From: Bacillota bacterium | GTDB lineage: Bacteria > Bacillota > Clostridia > Acetivibrionales > DTU013 | DNA length: 18,236 nt | Assembly (NCBI GenBank): GCA_023433505.1 | Contig: JAEZCO010000014.1 | Span: 1-18,236, forward strand | Direction of reading: 5' to 3' | Program-made: the position numbers and the translations under genes | In this document: positions 1 to 6,295 of the stretch, one piece after another | How the letters are laid out: each line of letters opens with the position of its first letter | How positions within the stretch are numbered: the first letter of the stretch is position 1 | Notes under the pieces: model-generated | What the model was told of the DNA's origin: nothing | What the model saw: the letters and a program-made list of their open reading frames with translations, nothing else | The model's database searches: none

Positions 1-23
1 TTTGGACACCAATATTCTACTAC

Positions 24-50
24 AAAAAGGATGCGGATTCCTTTTATTTT
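24..50. terminator. weak A/T-flanked hairpin, possible terminator
   Basis: AAAAGGA and TCCTTTT form a 7-bp stem around a 7-nt loop, followed by TATTTT on the plus strand. The other strand also ends in a T run, so it could serve either direction. The stem is short and A/T rich. The neighbouring gene to the left is outside the window, so what it would terminate is unknown. Confidence 0.3.
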
Positions 51-208
51 AGGCGTTTTTTGAAATCTGTTGATTACGTTACCAGCTTAATAAGGGGTCT
101 GTGGATAAAACTACGGAAACTCAAGAAAAATAAAGTTATTTACAATCTTCAATAATTGTGATAGTCTTGATATATACAAAAATATCATAAATTGTATTTA
201 TTTGTAGT

Positions 209-235
209 TTGACCTATTAAAATATACATTATAAT
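209..235 (+). promoter_or_regulatory. possible promoter of the LytTR gene
   Basis: TTGACC at 209-214 and TATAAT at 230-235 are separated by only 15 bp, shorter than the preferred 17. The -10 box lies so close to the start codon (248) that the transcript would be nearly leaderless. A promoter further upstream in the very AT-rich stretch is therefore also possible. A suboptimal spacer would fit a promoter that needs its own LytTR activator, but that is inference. Confidence 0.3.
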
Positions 236-247
236 GAGGCAGCCTAC

Positions 248-577
248 ATGAGTGAGCTTTTTATAAAAGATAAAGATATTCTCACGAAAATAGAAGTTGA
301 TGAAGTTTATTTTTTTGTGAAACGCAATTCAAAAGTTTATGCTGTGATGGTAGATGGCAATATTGAAATTAATTCTACACTTTATTATGTGAGTGGACTC
401 TTAGGCAAGAACTTTATACGGAGTCATAGAGGCTATATTATTAACATGAATAAAATCGATGAAATTAGCAAAATTAGTGCTAAGACATATAACGTAAGTT
501 TTAAAGGGATACTGGACATAGCATACATAACTAGTAATAATTTAAAATTGATTGCAAAAAGATATTCAATCATATAA
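248..577 (+). CDS. stand-alone LytTR-family DNA-binding regulator
   Basis: This 109-residue protein consists almost entirely of a LytTR DNA-binding domain. The stretch around residues 50-73, GLLGKNFIRSHRGYIINMNK, matches the family signature (F-R-x-H-R-x-Y-I-x-N). There is no N-terminal receiver domain, unlike AgrA or LytR, so it is not a conventional response regulator. GAGG lies 8 bases before the ATG. A gene for a tiny membrane protein follows after about 44 bp on the same strand. That pair resembles the LytTR regulatory systems (HdrRM and BrsRM of streptococci), in which a short LytTR activator is held in check by a membrane partner. The family assignment is firm. The functional parallel is inference, and no clear pair of LytTR half-sites with the usual one- or two-turn spacing was recognised upstream. 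Confidence 0.85.
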   Translation: MSELFIKDKDILTKIEVDEVYFFVKRNSKVYAVMVDGNIEINSTLYYVSGLLGKNFIRSHRGYIINMNKIDEISKISAKTYNVSFKGILDIAYITSNNLKLIAKRYSII

Positions 578-621
578 TATTATTCTTTACTAAATTATTG
601 TTTTATTGTTGGGGTAAGACT

Positions 622-888
622 ATGAAAAATAGAAAATTATTAATAGCTACTTCTATAATACTAAGTATTTTATCTAGTATTCATTCGGTCATTCGAAGCG
701 ATATACAATTTCGAGGATTTCCTGTTAATTTTATATTTGTATATATCAAAGACGTAAACAATATTAATATATATACGTTAATAGCCCGTTCTTCATTTGA
801 TATTTTAGCTTTTTTTATAAATTGTTATATTTACTATTTTCTAATTAGTAAAATATATGATCTTTTCATTAATAAAAAAGATATTTGA
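622..888 (+). CDS. small hydrophobic membrane protein, possible partner of the LytTR regulator
   Basis: An 88-residue protein of unknown family. I place the start at the ATG at 622 because GGGGTAAG lies just before it. The in-frame TTG at 598 has no ribosome binding site. Hydrophobic segments are at about residues 6-24 and 56-78, with a weaker one near 34-43, so it has two or three membrane passes and a charged C-terminal tail. Base composition is very AT rich, like the preceding gene, and the two are probably cotranscribed. Its position suggests a membrane antagonist or sensor for the LytTR protein. It shows no recognisable DUF3021-type pattern and is shorter than HdrM or BrsM, so the role stays a hypothesis. 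Confidence 0.6.
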   Translation: MKNRKLLIATSIILSILSSIHSVIRSDIQFRGFPVNFIFVYIKDVNNINIYTLIARSSFDILAFFINCYIYYFLISKIYDLFINKKDI

Positions 889-993
889 AATTCCTTATAT
901 GGAATTGATGAAAAAAATTTGCTGGCTTATGCCTGAGTTGCAACATTCAATCGAGTAGGAGGTAGGTGATTAGTTCACCTACCGACCTCTCAC

Positions 994-1025
994 AACACCT
1001 GGCATACCGTTCGGTACCAGGCGTT
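994..1025 (-). ncRNA. group II intron domain V catalytic hairpin
   Basis: On the minus strand, AACGCCTGG pairs with CCAGGTGTT (one G-U pair). A TG bulge follows, then TACC pairs with GGTA around the loop GAAC. The 32-nt length, two-nucleotide bulge and CGC near the base are the hallmarks of domain V. Domain VI follows immediately, with GAGAGG pairing to CCT-A-CTC and leaving an unpaired adenosine as the likely branch point. Confidence 0.9.
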
Positions 1026-1033
1026 TCCCCAGT

Positions 1034-2452
1034 TTACGTCATAACAGATTTGTAATAAGTACTGAGAAACTGAAACCCGTCCTTCTCTAACCTCTGGTTT
1101 GACAGGGCGGTATTTATTATTGGGCTACCGGCTATCCGCCAGTAGCCTTTCCTTGAGTTTGCAAGAATACCTGCATTGAATTTGCTGACTCCCAGCCTCA
1201 CCAGATTCCGGTACCTCGTCCTCACTCTTTTCCAACGTTTCCAGAACACCATGCGGATTCGTTTCCTCATCCATTCATCCGTGTCCTTTAACAGATTTCC
1301 CATGTCCGCCAGTTTGTAGTAGTTTGTCCATCCCACTATGAACCGTTTCAGTCTCTGCTTCCACTCTTCATAGCTCGGAACGTTTCTCCTGCTGGTAAGC
1401 TCTTTGACTTTCTCCCTCATCCTACCCTTGGATTTCTTATGCACCCGCATCCGGAATCCTTTCTGGCTTTTGTAGAATCCATATCCAAGGAATTTTATAC
1501 TTCCTGCATAGGATACTACCGTTTTCTCCCGATTCACTTTAAGGAATAGTTTCCTCTCAATGTATGGAATGATATGTTCCAACGTTTGTCTGGCGCTTGC
1601 CTTACTCTTGCAGAGTATGACCATATCGTCCGCATAGCGGATGAATCGGTGCCCTCTCTTCTCCAGTTCGTGGTCCAGTTCATTCAGCATGATGTTCGCA
1701 CATAGCGGACTAAGCGGTCCACCCTGTGGCACACCTATTTCTGTTTCCTCAAACTTTCCACACCAAACCACCCCTGCCCTGAGATATTTATGGATGAGTG
1801 ACAGCACTCTTCCATCTTTGATATCCCTGGACAGGATTTCTATCAGCTTGCTCTGGTTGACGGTATCAAAGAACTTTTCCAAGTCCATGTCTGCCGCCCA
1901 CACATATCCTCCCTCCAGATAGGTTTGGCACTTCCTGAGCGCGTCATGGGCACTTTTCCCCGGTCTGAAACCATAGCTCGTTTCCACAAACTTCGGCTCA
2001 TATATGGGTGTCAGCACCTGTGCAATTGCCTGCTGGATGACACGGTCTACTGCCGTTGGTATTCCCAGTTTCCGTTTCTTCCCGTTGTCTTTGGGTATTT
2101 CAACCCTCCGCACCGGGGCTGGCCGGTATTTTCCGGCCAGTATGGACTGTCGGATTTCCTCGCCATTGTCTCTGAGGTATCGCAGAAGTTCATCCACTCC
2201 CATCCCATCGACTCCGCCCGCTCCTTTATTCCGTTTCACACGTTCGTATGCACGGTTCAGGTTTCCCGGACTTACGATTTGCTCCAGTAATCCATCTACT
2301 CCTCTGTCGGCGTTGGTGACGTTGTTTTCAGCTATCCTCCAACCGATTAGCGCTCCGCCTTCCTCTTCGTGTTCCGCACTGTCCCTCCGGCGGTAGCCAT
2401 TGCCACAGCAATGTTTTGTGCTTTCTTTTATCTCGGCTTCGGTAACATTCAT
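1034..2452 (-). CDS. ltrA: group II intron-encoded reverse transcriptase/maturase
   Basis: A 472-residue intron-encoded protein that would help the intron RNA fold and splice and would copy it during retrohoming. The reverse transcriptase core spans about residues 55-330: the PVRRVEIPK block near 113, GFRPGKSAHD at 161, motif A DLEKFFDTVN with catalytic Asp190, PQGGPLSP at 242, and YADD at 273-276. A thumb/maturase (X/D) region follows, with GWTNYYKLAD near 374 and RKGYWRIAGSP near 434. No HNH endonuclease domain follows, as is usual for class C. About 50 residues precede the region where many class C proteins start. The ATG at 2452 has AGGAGGTGAG eight bases upstream, which supports that long start. 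The reading frame is uninterrupted and the catalytic residues are present. Confidence 0.95.
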   Translation of the reverse strand: MNVTEAEIKESTKHCCGNGYRRRDSAEHEEEGGALIGWRIAENNVTNADRGVDGLLEQIVSPGNLNRAYERVKRNKGAGGVDGMGVDELLRYLRDNGEEIRQSILAGKYRPAPVRRVEIPKDNGKKRKLGIPTAVDRVIQQAIAQVLTPIYEPKFVETSYGFRPGKSAHDALRKCQTYLEGGYVWAADMDLEKFFDTVNQSKLIEILSRDIKDGRVLSLIHKYLRAGVVWCGKFEETEIGVPQGGPLSPLCANIMLNELDHELEKRGHRFIRYADDMVILCKSKASARQTLEHIIPYIERKLFLKVNREKTVVSYAGSIKFLGYGFYKSQKGFRMRVHKKSKGRMREKVKELTSRRNVPSYEEWKQRLKRFIVGWTNYYKLADMGNLLKDTDEWMRKRIRMVFWKRWKRVRTRYRNLVRLGVSKFNAGILANSRKGYWRIAGSPIINTALSNQRLEKDGFQFLSTYYKSVMT

Positions 2453-2858
2453 TGACTCTCACCTCCTAAAGTTCAGCCCTTCCCATGCCCGTCGACTGGC
2501 ATGGTACTATGGCGTCTGCTGACTTCTCACGATAAATCTTGTTTCAACCGTGGCTCGTAAAAGAACTCGCCATGTCCGTGAGATCTCCCCGGGTACTCGC
2601 ATGTTCTTTCTCTCCGTATATCTGCCCTATTTACTGCAAATGGTTCCGTGTAGTTATTGGGCTTTGGCTTGTATCGCAGTCTTGCCCCCATTTACAGCCT
2701 GATAGGATTTCTGTTCGTCAGACCGGAGATTTGCCGCCACCTTCCTTCAGATTCCTCGTCACCGGGGACACCCTTGGTTTTGGCTATACCCTTCCCACTA
2801 CCGGGCGGATTCGAGACTCTCACTCGTTAGAACATGCGCCCGCCGGGCGCACGACACA

Positions 2859-2896
2859 AACCACCCCCCCTGTACTTTTAGTACAGGGGGGTGGTT
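2859..2896 (-). terminator. terminator-like hairpin of the secreted-protein gene, intron target
   Basis: On the minus strand AACCACCCCCCTGTAC pairs with GTACAGGGGGGGTGGTT around a TAAAA loop, a stem of about 16 bp with one extra G. It starts 23 bp after the stop codon of the secreted-protein gene. It is followed by TGTGTC and then directly by the intron's first base, so the original U tract seems to have been separated from its continuation by the intron. Confidence 0.8.
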
Positions 2897-2919
2897 AAGG
2901 TAGAAAACTCACCGACAAG

Positions 2920-3573
2920 TTAATACAGGTTATACAAAGGACCTATCCAAGGATCTTCAAGGTGTAATCCGAAAAGGACTCCATTTATCGAAATACCGAT
3001 ATCCAGCATCATTAGGGCTCTAGGTGCAATATATGCATGACCACCACTTATGTATATATCAGTACCATTATCACGAATAAATTTCCAATTTACACCGATT
3101 AGTGCACCTGTTGGATATGCATCAGTTACCTTTGGAAGCTTTATTCCATCAGGGTCAAATTGTACAGTATAGTGTTGCGTATAAGGCACTGGTACGGGCG
3201 GTATAGAGGGGACCAGGTACAATGCAGTTTGCGACAGATAAACTGTTTGTACACTTAATGGTGATATTACTGATTTTTGTATTGAGTTATCAGTATTAAC
3301 TTTTACAGGTTCTTGCGTTACTTCGCTCGTTGAATCTTTAAGAGCTTTGAGAAACTGTTCTGCTTCTTCTATTGTATCAAAGCTGATAAAATTCTTGGTA
3401 TTTTCTGATTTTTCCAACACCTGCACTTGCATACCATTATCGTTGGCAAACTTTTCTAGGGCAGCTATATCAACTGCACCATTTGATGTGGCGGCACTGA
3501 CAGGCAATATGCTACAACTGAGAATAAAGATTGCAGCTAGCACCATAGTTAATACCTTTTTGGTTCTTTTCAT
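2920..3573 (-). CDS. secreted protein of unknown function
   Basis: A 217-residue protein with a clear signal peptide: positive N-terminus MKRTKK, a hydrophobic core at about 8-22, and a likely cleavage site near VSA-A (26-28). The mature protein begins with a small region (about 32-80) rich in charged residues, including a pattern reading SFDTIEEAEQFLKALK, which looks like a compact alpha/beta or propeptide-like module. A Thr/Ser/Val-rich linker (about 81-110) follows, then a C-terminal half rich in Tyr, Pro, Gly and Ile. There is no lipobox, sortase motif or repeat. GGAGGT lies 8 bases before the ATG. The gene stands alone and ends in a strong hairpin, with the group II intron directly behind it. 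I do not recognise the family. Confidence 0.8.
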   Translation of the reverse strand: MKRTKKVLTMVLAAIFILSCSILPVSAATSNGAVDIAALEKFANDNGMQVQVLEKSENTKNFISFDTIEEAEQFLKALKDSTSEVTQEPVKVNTDNSIQKSVISPLSVQTVYLSQTALYLVPSIPPVPVPYTQHYTVQFDPDGIKLPKVTDAYPTGALIGVNWKFIRDNGTDIYISGGHAYIAPRALMMLDIGISINGVLFGLHLEDPWIGPLYNLY

Positions 3574-3820
3574 AAGAATATACCTCCATTCAAAAATTTG
3601 GTAATTACCTTATATTCATTATAGAATTATAATGGTAATATGGGATAAGCTGTATCGCAAATAGGAAAAAAAACTTCTTAAACGGGAAGATATGAATTTT
3701 AAAACTGAATAAAGAGATTTTTAGACGCTTTTATATACTTTGGAGAAGAGACGCGGGGACAGTTCTTCTGTCTTACTAAGAAAAGACAAGAGAAGAACGA
3801 AATCGCTGCGCGATGGCTTA

Positions 3821-3850
3821 TTTACAATCATCCTGTAAAAATGTTATACT
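3821..3850 (+). promoter_or_regulatory. promoter inside the inverted-repeat segment
   Basis: TTTACA (3821-3826), an 18-bp spacer and TATACT (3845-3850) form a good housekeeping-type promoter pointing right. No protein-coding gene follows in that direction before the terminator at 3977-4016, so the product would be an untranslated RNA of about 150-160 nt. Confidence 0.5.
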
Positions 3851-3869
3851 CTATCTAGAAAAAGATGAC

Positions 3870-3886
3870 TGTCGAAATAAGTCGAA
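3870..3886 (+). promoter_or_regulatory. tandem Spo0A-box-like sites
   Basis: TGTCGAA at 3870-3876 equals the core of the 0A box, and AGTCGAA follows at 3880-3886, exactly 10 bp or one helical turn later. The pair sits just downstream of the expected transcription start near 3857, where binding would usually repress. A 7-mer can occur by chance, but the tandem phased arrangement next to a promoter raises the odds. Confidence 0.4.
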
Positions 3887-3976
3887 AAAGATTGAATTTC
3901 CATATATGTAAGTGTCCTAAGTCACGCGACTTCATTCTTCTGGGATAATCAAAAATTTTGCGCGAGTGTGATGAAA

Positions 3977-4016
3977 GCTCAACATGTAATGCTTAACTGC
4001 TTGTTGGGCCTTTTTT
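3977..4016 (+). terminator. rho-independent terminator
   Basis: GCTCAACA (3977-3984) pairs with TGTTGGGC (4002-4009, one G-U pair) across a 17-nt loop, and CTTTTTT follows. The orientation is plus, opposite to both flanking genes, so it appears to serve a transcript from within the inverted-repeat segment. Confidence 0.6.
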
Positions 4017-4104
4017 GCGCACAAAACTTCCGATTGCTCCCTTTAAGAACCGTCCCCGCGTCTTTTTTCCACAAGGCAAGCTCAATCCTTTTGATAAATA
4101 GAAG

Positions 4105-5394
4105 CTATCTGGCCTTCAGCATATACTTTATATTTCTGCTGTTGCCAACCTTGTGCAGCAGCCCTTTTGAAACCAGCTCCTGTAAATACTTATTGGTTTG
4201 AGTTTTTTTAATCGCCAACGCTTCGCCGATATCCTTAGCCGCAAGAAATTCTTTATTCTCAAACAGCATAACAACTTCCTTTTCCCTATCGGAAAGAGTT
4301 ATTTCTTTTTTATACAATACATTTGGCAAGACAACCCTGACACTATTGCCGGTAATTTCAAACTCCGGTTTGGAATCAAACTCTCTGTAATAGGCTCTAA
4401 TCCGCCTTATTCCTGTGGCTATTTTTTCAATCAGCTTCAACCTGTAAAAATTTTCAGCGATAATTTTATTTCTTGGAATTGATATTCTGCCATCGATTAA
4501 ATCTTCATAGGAAATACCTACAGGTAATCCACCAGGTGATGTTATTTCAATTCTGTCATCAAATATCTCAACTTTAATATTCGCTTCTTTATTATACGCC
4601 CTATGGCAAAGAGCATTGGCAATAGCTTCCCTGTATGCAACTAACGGAATTTCTTCAATTGTTTTCCTATATGCCCCATGAATTTCTTCCCGGGTATTAA
4701 TATGCTTATAGTAAAAATCTATACATCTGTCAAATTGTGTCAATATCGAAATATTCTCAAGATCTATCCTATCTTTTATTATTTCAACATCATTGGAATA
4801 TCTCAGCAAAGATATTTTTCCAATGTTGTTATTGTCTGAAAGCAATTTGGCTGCAATATTGTATTTTCCATTTTTATAAAGCCCCAGTGAAGTCAATACA
4901 TTTTTATCAACCTCACTGATTCCTAAAGCCTTCTTAAGTCTGTTATTCAATGTGGTCATATCCAATTCGGCATCATTTACCTGCATTTCGTCATAGGTAA
5001 GATTTTTGCCGTTCAAAACCAATTCATTATACTCGTAAAGGTCAACTTCTCTCGTTGTTATTGAAACTCTTTTGTATGCTTTTCCTTTATAAGTGTAAGG
5101 CGTATTTTCAGTTTTAAACACTCGTATAATTAAAATTGTTTTCCCTTCGTAAATATCTGTTTCCATTTCGAAATATGGATCTGGTAAAATCGAATCATAA
5201 ATAGCATTCTCAATTTGTTCTTTTAAATAATTTACATTGGATACACCAATAACTTCCCCTTTATCCGAAATTCCAATAACAATCAAACCATCATTATAAT
5301 TTGCAAAAGCAGATACCGTTTTCAGCAGGGTTTTGGAATATTCTTGTTTGTATTCAACTTCTTTACTCTCTCCCATGTGATAATCTATCTTCAT
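4105..5394 (-). CDS. AlbA_2 / HATPase_c_4 / winged-helix transcriptional regulator
   Basis: A 429-residue protein of the group often labelled 'ATP-binding protein' or 'RecG-like transcriptional regulator' (COG2865). An N-terminal AlbA_2 (Schlafen-like) domain covers about residues 8-120, with E-x-K-x-E-Y-S-K near 12-21 and the glycine strand NDGLIVIGISDKGEVIGV at 34-51. A GHKL-type ATPase-like module follows at about 250-335: REAIANALCHRAY at 255-267, then ITSPGGLP. A C-terminal winged helix-turn-helix lies at about 365-425. GAGGTG lies shortly before the ATG, and a good promoter (5437-5465) is upstream. Family members are common in bacteria and are annotated as nucleic-acid-binding or regulatory; a specific target is not known to me. 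The gene is a single transcription unit, full length, with no frameshift. Confidence 0.85.
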   Translation of the reverse strand: MKIDYHMGESKEVEYKQEYSKTLLKTVSAFANYNDGLIVIGISDKGEVIGVSNVNYLKEQIENAIYDSILPDPYFEMETDIYEGKTILIIRVFKTENTPYTYKGKAYKRVSITTREVDLYEYNELVLNGKNLTYDEMQVNDAELDMTTLNNRLKKALGISEVDKNVLTSLGLYKNGKYNIAAKLLSDNNNIGKISLLRYSNDVEIIKDRIDLENISILTQFDRCIDFYYKHINTREEIHGAYRKTIEEIPLVAYREAIANALCHRAYNKEANIKVEIFDDRIEITSPGGLPVGISYEDLIDGRISIPRNKIIAENFYRLKLIEKIATGIRRIRAYYREFDSKPEFEITGNSVRVVLPNVLYKKEITLSDREKEVVMLFENKEFLAAKDIGEALAIKKTQTNKYLQELVSKGLLHKVGNSRNIKYMLKAR

Positions 5395-5436
5395 AAAAGC
5401 ACCTCTGACCGAACGAATATTTTTTGTTCACTTACG

Positions 5437-5465
5437 ATTATATGCCATTTAAATTTAAAACTCAA
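5437..5465 (-). promoter_or_regulatory. promoter of the AlbA_2 regulator gene
   Basis: On the minus strand TTGAGT (complement of 5460-5465), a 17-bp spacer and TATAAT (complement of 5437-5442) form a near-consensus promoter. The initiation region just downstream holds GAAC/GTTC arms (5411-5429) that might be an operator, but the arms are only four bases. Confidence 0.65.
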
Positions 5466-5529
5466 TAGCATAGGGAAATAAATAAACGTAGCCGGGCTTT
5501 GAAGCAGATTTTATATTTTTCTTTACCAA

Positions 5530-5862
5530 TTACAAAAGAGCATTAGTTCGCATATAAGAATCACTTTCACCATAACATGCGCTTGCTGATTCGGGTATTA
5601 TGCCTTCCAGAAGCTTGATAAGCTTCATCCCGTCAGAAAAACCCTGCCGATAAAGATAGTCATCTTTAATAGCTGAGAATTCGGAATCAATACGGTCAAA
5701 TTTTATCTCCAAATCCCTCCCGATTACTTTTTCTATCTCCTGCAAGACTTCTTCATGCCTTCTAAGTACCTCTATATATTTAGGGTCCTTCTGTAATAAA
5801 TCATAAGACGCTTCTTGCCGTTCATTGAAAAAATTAAAAAGGTCGACTTCAAATCTCTTCAT
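5530..5862 (-). CDS. small protein of unknown function, clostridial type
   Basis: A 110-residue, probably cytoplasmic and largely helical protein, with Glu/Lys/Asp-rich amphipathic stretches over about 1-65 and no signal or membrane segment. The central pattern DYLYRQGFSDGMKLIKLL (about 68-85) is a motif I associate with many small uncharacterised clostridial proteins (Y-x-Q-G-F-x-D-G-x-x-L). A DUF6809-like relation is possible but not established here. The ATG is supported by AGAGGTG upstream and a near-consensus promoter at 5884-5912. It is divergent from a ribbon-helix-helix protein gene across 119 bp containing inverted repeats, so the two may share regulation. Confidence 0.7.
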   Translation of the reverse strand: MKRFEVDLFNFFNERQEASYDLLQKDPKYIEVLRRHEEVLQEIEKVIGRDLEIKFDRIDSEFSAIKDDYLYRQGFSDGMKLIKLLEGIIPESASACYGESDSYMRTNALL

Positions 5863-5883
5863 AGCGCTGCACCTCTAAATAGA

Positions 5884-5912
5884 ATTTTACTATGCTATCT
5901 TTATACTGTCAA
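5884..5912 (-). promoter_or_regulatory. promoter of the 110-residue protein gene
   Basis: On the minus strand TTGACA (complement of 5907-5912), exactly 17 bp, then TAAAAT (complement of 5884-5889). This is the best promoter match in the window. One arm of the inverted repeat at 5891-5924 lies inside the spacer, so a protein bound there would block polymerase. Confidence 0.75.
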
Positions 5913-5924
5913 TTTGATAGCATA
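5891..5924. promoter_or_regulatory. inverted repeat, candidate operator for divergent genes
   Basis: TATGCTATC (5891-5899) and GATAGCATA (5916-5924) are perfect 9-bp inverted copies 16 bp apart. A further GCTATC occurs at 5953-5958 near the right-hand gene. They overlap the promoter of the left gene and sit upstream of the ribbon-helix-helix gene, a typical layout for autoregulation by such a protein. Which protein binds is inference. Confidence 0.55.
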
Positions 5925-5981
5925 TTTTATGAATGCAGTTTGCTATAATAACGCTATCAAAATAAGATGAGGGACAACCAT

Positions 5982-6164
5982 ATGCTGGGTAGAAAAGTTT
6001 TTACTCTTCGAACGTCCGAAGAATTGATAAATAAAATTGCTGAAATCGCTACCGTAAATAAACGTTCAATGAATGCACAGGTGGAATATTTTCTTGAACA
6101 ATGCGTAAAAAGCTATGAAAAAGACCGTCGTCAAACCAAACAGCAGAAGAATAAAATTGACTGA
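5982..6164 (+). CDS. Arc/MetJ-type ribbon-helix-helix DNA-binding protein
   Basis: A 60-residue protein with the ribbon-helix-helix layout: a short basic beta strand (GRKVFTLRT, 3-11), helix A (SEELINKIAEIATVN), the turn KRSMNAQ and helix B (VEYFLEQCVKSYEKD). The R-S-M-N-A-Q sequence is typical of Arc-type members. I choose the ATG at 5982 because GAGGGA lies 7 bases upstream; the in-frame ATG at 5967 overlaps that Shine-Dalgarno sequence and has none of its own. The lysine/glutamine-rich C-terminal tail is probably disordered. It is divergent from the 110-residue protein gene, and repeats in the shared intergenic region suggest it represses itself and its neighbour. No toxin gene adjoins it on the same strand. 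Confidence 0.75.
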   Translation: MLGRKVFTLRTSEELINKIAEIATVNKRSMNAQVEYFLEQCVKSYEKDRRQTKQQKNKID

Positions 6165-6209
6165 TCCTAATATCCTATTTTGTTGACCCCTCATTATAAA
6201 TTTTTGCGG

Positions 6210-6295
6210 CATTGGAATGAAAAGGAATCTAGTGTAAGGGCGGTCGCCCACCCCGGAAGGACTTGGATAGCGATCAATGATCGCCGCTACATCTT
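6210..6295 (-). repeat. dispersed repeat, copy A
   Basis: Read on the minus strand, this 86-bp stretch is the same sequence as 14636-14729 on the plus strand, sharing AAGATGTAGCGGCGATCATT, GTCCTTCCGGGGTGGG and TACACTAGATT, with small differences and an 8-bp shorter centre. It contains internal palindromes (GCGATCAATGATCGC; GGGCGGTCGCCC). It lacks the flanking inverted repeats seen around copy B. It lies in the 406-bp gap between 6165 and 6570, which otherwise holds only the Asp-box remnant. Confidence 0.8.

Larger units (their letters stand above)
950..2852 (-). mobile_element. complete class C (IIC) group II intron
   Basis: On the minus strand the intron begins GTGCG at 2852 and ends ...CTCGAT at 950, giving 1903 nt. 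The 5' RNA part (2453-2852) carries blocks closely resembling the Oceanobacillus iheyensis IIC intron, such as AAGGGTGTCC, GGAATCTGAAGGAAG and CCCGGGGAG. Domain IV holds the reverse transcriptase gene. Domain V is at 994-1025: a 9-bp stem with CGC triad, 2-nt bulge, 4-bp upper stem and GAAC loop. Domain VI is at about 953-991 with a bulged A at 956, seven nucleotides from the 3' end. Candidate EBS1 (GATACA, complement of 2670-2675) can pair with IBS1 (TGTGTC, complement of 2853-2858). Insertion lies directly behind a terminator hairpin, the known IIC preference. All parts appear intact, so it may still be mobile. Confidence 0.92.
3857..4016 (+). ncRNA. candidate small RNA (promoter to terminator, no ORF)
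   Basis: The interval between the promoter at 3821-3850 and the terminator at 3977-4016 would give an RNA of about 160 nt. It has no start codon with a ribosome binding site leading into a useful reading frame. It includes the hairpin AAGTCACGCGACTT. I do not recognise it as a known riboswitch or RNA family. It is proposed only from the order of signals. Confidence 0.3.
3747..4066. mobile_element. gene-free segment with terminal inverted repeats (MITE-like)
   Basis: AGAGACGCGGGGACAGTTCTT at 3747-3767 recurs inverted at about 4045-4065, where the plus strand reads AAGAACCGTCCCCGCGTCTTT, with two or three mismatches over 21 bases. The 320-bp segment between has no credible coding sequence. It contains a small hairpin (ATCGC-TGC-GCGAT near 3811), a near-palindrome AAGTCACGCGACTT (about 3911-3924), a promoter and a terminator. 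Such GACGCGGGGAC ends are familiar to me as dispersed sequences in clostridial genomes. Without a second copy in the window, mobility is inference. This segment fills most of the 501-bp gap between 3604 and 4104; I see nothing else in that gap. Confidence 0.6.

Noticed and set aside
1..60. End of an insertion sequence at the left edge (TTTGGACACC...)
   Set aside because: The hairpin and TTGGACACC look vaguely like an insertion-sequence end, but no transposase codons and no matching inverted end are in the window.
60..247. LytTR half-sites upstream of the LytTR gene (TCTGTTGAT, TACGTTACC, AAAGTTATT)
   Set aside because: Each is only a partial match, and the spacings do not give the usual pair of sites one or two helical turns apart.
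598..621. TTG at 598 as start of the small membrane protein
   Set aside because: No Shine-Dalgarno sequence precedes it, while GGGGTAAG lies just before the ATG at 622 where the hydrophobic segment begins.
1641..2898. Plus-strand open frames opposite the intron (1641-1922, 1925-2290, 2004-2396, 2539-2898)
   Set aside because: They are antisense to the intron-encoded protein or to the structured intron RNA, overlap one another, and have no ribosome binding sites or recognisable domains.
5411..5429. GAAC...GTTC as an operator of the AlbA_2 regulator
   Set aside because: It is well placed behind the -10 box, but the arms are only four bases with an asymmetric centre, too weak to list as its own feature.
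5530..6164. Toxin-antitoxin system made of the ribbon-helix-helix protein and the 110-residue protein
   Set aside because: The genes are divergent rather than one operon, and the 110-residue protein has no RelE, ParE, PIN or other toxin motif. A repressor-target pair explains the layout better.
6066..6251. Minus-strand frame 6066-6251
   Set aside because: It is antisense to the ribbon-helix-helix gene and runs into the dispersed repeat, without start signals.
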